Positions 5,264 to 5,730 of a stretch of DNA of 5,730 nucleotides are shown here, in pieces; position 1 is the first letter of the stretch; each line of letters starts with the position of its first letter. The position numbers were made by a program, and so were the translations under genes. The DNA comes from Planctomycetota bacterium. Its GTDB lineage: Bacteria; Planctomycetota; UBA1135. Below the pieces are notes generated by a model. The model ran no database searches. It saw only the letters and a list, made by a program, of their open reading frames with translations, and had not been told where the DNA came from. Location of the stretch: assembly GCA_003501525.1 (NCBI GenBank), contig DNPI01000209.1, positions 1 through 5,730 on the forward strand, given 5' to 3'.

Positions 5264-5730
5264 AGTTAGTTCGGCTTTTTTCTTTCTCTGCAGCAATTCT
5301 TCTTTTTGCTGATTACGGATTTGCGCAACATGAAGCAGCTGTTGTGTATAAAGCGGGCGAACAAGTGCTTGTCATCCAAGCAGGGAAGATTGCGGGAGTA
5401 AACCCTGCCGAGCTACCTCTTTTTGCGGAAGTGGTGGACTTTGGGCCCGATGCAGTCTTTGCGCCTGGACTTGTTGCGGCGGATAGTTCATGGACGGGCT
5501 CGGGTGGGCAAGGCGATCATGCCCTTGGGGCTCATCGTCGGGCTTTTGACTCCTTCGATCTCTGGGACGATATGACGGAAGCTCTAGAGCGCGGCATTAC
5601 TACCGTTTATCTTTCGCCTGACCGTTCACGACTAATTGGTGGTCGAGGTGCGGTTGTGAAGACGGCTGGAGAGAGCCGGGTCCTTCGTGCGTTGGGAGAT
5701 TTGCGTGTCTCTTTGCATGGCGAAGCTCTT
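5260..5730 (+). CDS. Secreted amidohydrolase-like protein, 3' end missing (paralog E, partial)
   Basis: Only the first 157 residues are in the window; the frame is open at the right edge. The start is GTG, overlapping paralog D's stop as GTGA, with GGAGG at 5245-5249 ten bases upstream. This is the best ribosome binding site among the internal starts. The leader MKLVRLFSFSAAILLFADYG with FA|Q at 22/23 is a good Sec signal peptide. VLVIQAGKIAGVNP (36-49) is the N-terminal sandwich strand. APGLVAADSSW (68-78) is the beta-1 turn, with D75 and S77 in the HxH positions and Ala replacing the usual Asp. RGITTVYLSPD (111-121) and IGGRGAVVKTAG (126-137) match paralog C closely: 16 of 21 residues are identical across the stretch from Tyr117 to Gly137. 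The later ligands cannot be judged because the gene is cut. Family membership is clear; loss of the first metal motif is seen directly, and the overall function is unknown. Confidence 0.88.
   Translation, partial: MKLVRLFSFSAAILLFADYGFAQHEAAVVYKAGEQVLVIQAGKIAGVNPAELPLFAEVVDFGPDAVFAPGLVAADSSWTGSGGQGDHALGAHRRAFDSFDLWDDMTEALERGITTVYLSPDRSRLIGGRGAVVKTAGESRVLRALGDLRVSLHGEAL

Noticed and set aside
5264..5300. T-rich run after the stop of paralog D (ggctttttt) as a terminator
   Set aside because: No GC-rich hairpin precedes it, and it encodes the hydrophobic core of paralog E's signal peptide.
5118..5312. Forward open frame spanning the D/E junction
   Set aside because: It is out of frame with both recognised genes, has Cys/Trp-rich shadow composition, and would overlap E's signal peptide.

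Overview
The window is one tightly packed, single-strand run of five genes. It holds four complete genes and one cut off by the right edge. All five encode divergent members of the amidohydrolase superfamily, of the secreted imidazolonepropionase-like type (COG1228-like). The assignment rests on the recurring skeleton: an N-terminal beta-sandwich strand pair (pattern I.[GN]G.I..V), a PG[LF]VD-type turn where the metal-binding HxH would normally sit, a G[IV]T...L.P....IGG.G..VK..G segment, and a C-terminal strand of the pattern G.L..G..ADLVLW...PLD. No RNA gene, CRISPR array, transposon or intergenic stretch of useful length is visible.

Layout: paralog A (91-1458, start uncertain), B (1455-2495, short), C (2499-3917), D (3914-5263) and E (5260-5730, 3' end missing). 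Junctions A/B and C/D are ATGA overlaps. D/E is a GTGA overlap. B/C is separated only by one in-frame codon after a TAG stop. The genes therefore look like a single polycistronic, translationally coupled unit. Any promoter and terminator lie outside the window. Bases 1-90 are open in the same frame as A and hold no separately recognisable gene.

The striking feature is that none of the five keeps the metal site of the superfamily. The beta-1 HxH is W/G in A, W/W in B, Y/F in C, H/S in D and D/S in E. The later His and Asp ligands are also replaced wherever the alignment can be followed by eye. The reading frames are nevertheless intact and the fold skeleton is preserved. This suggests a co-expressed set of non-catalytic, or differently catalytic, proteins kept for a binding or structural role. 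A, D and E carry convincing Sec signal peptides with an A|Q cleavage site, so the set probably acts in the periplasm or outside the cell. B and C have only short, weak hydrophobic leaders.

Organism: a bacterium with GC content slightly above half and mostly no Shine-Dalgarno sequence before internal genes. It encodes secreted COG1228-type amidohydrolases that are common in Planctomycetota, Acidobacteriota, Gemmatimonadota and Bacteroidota. A planctomycete-like source is my best guess, at low confidence. Nothing in the window fixes the phylum.
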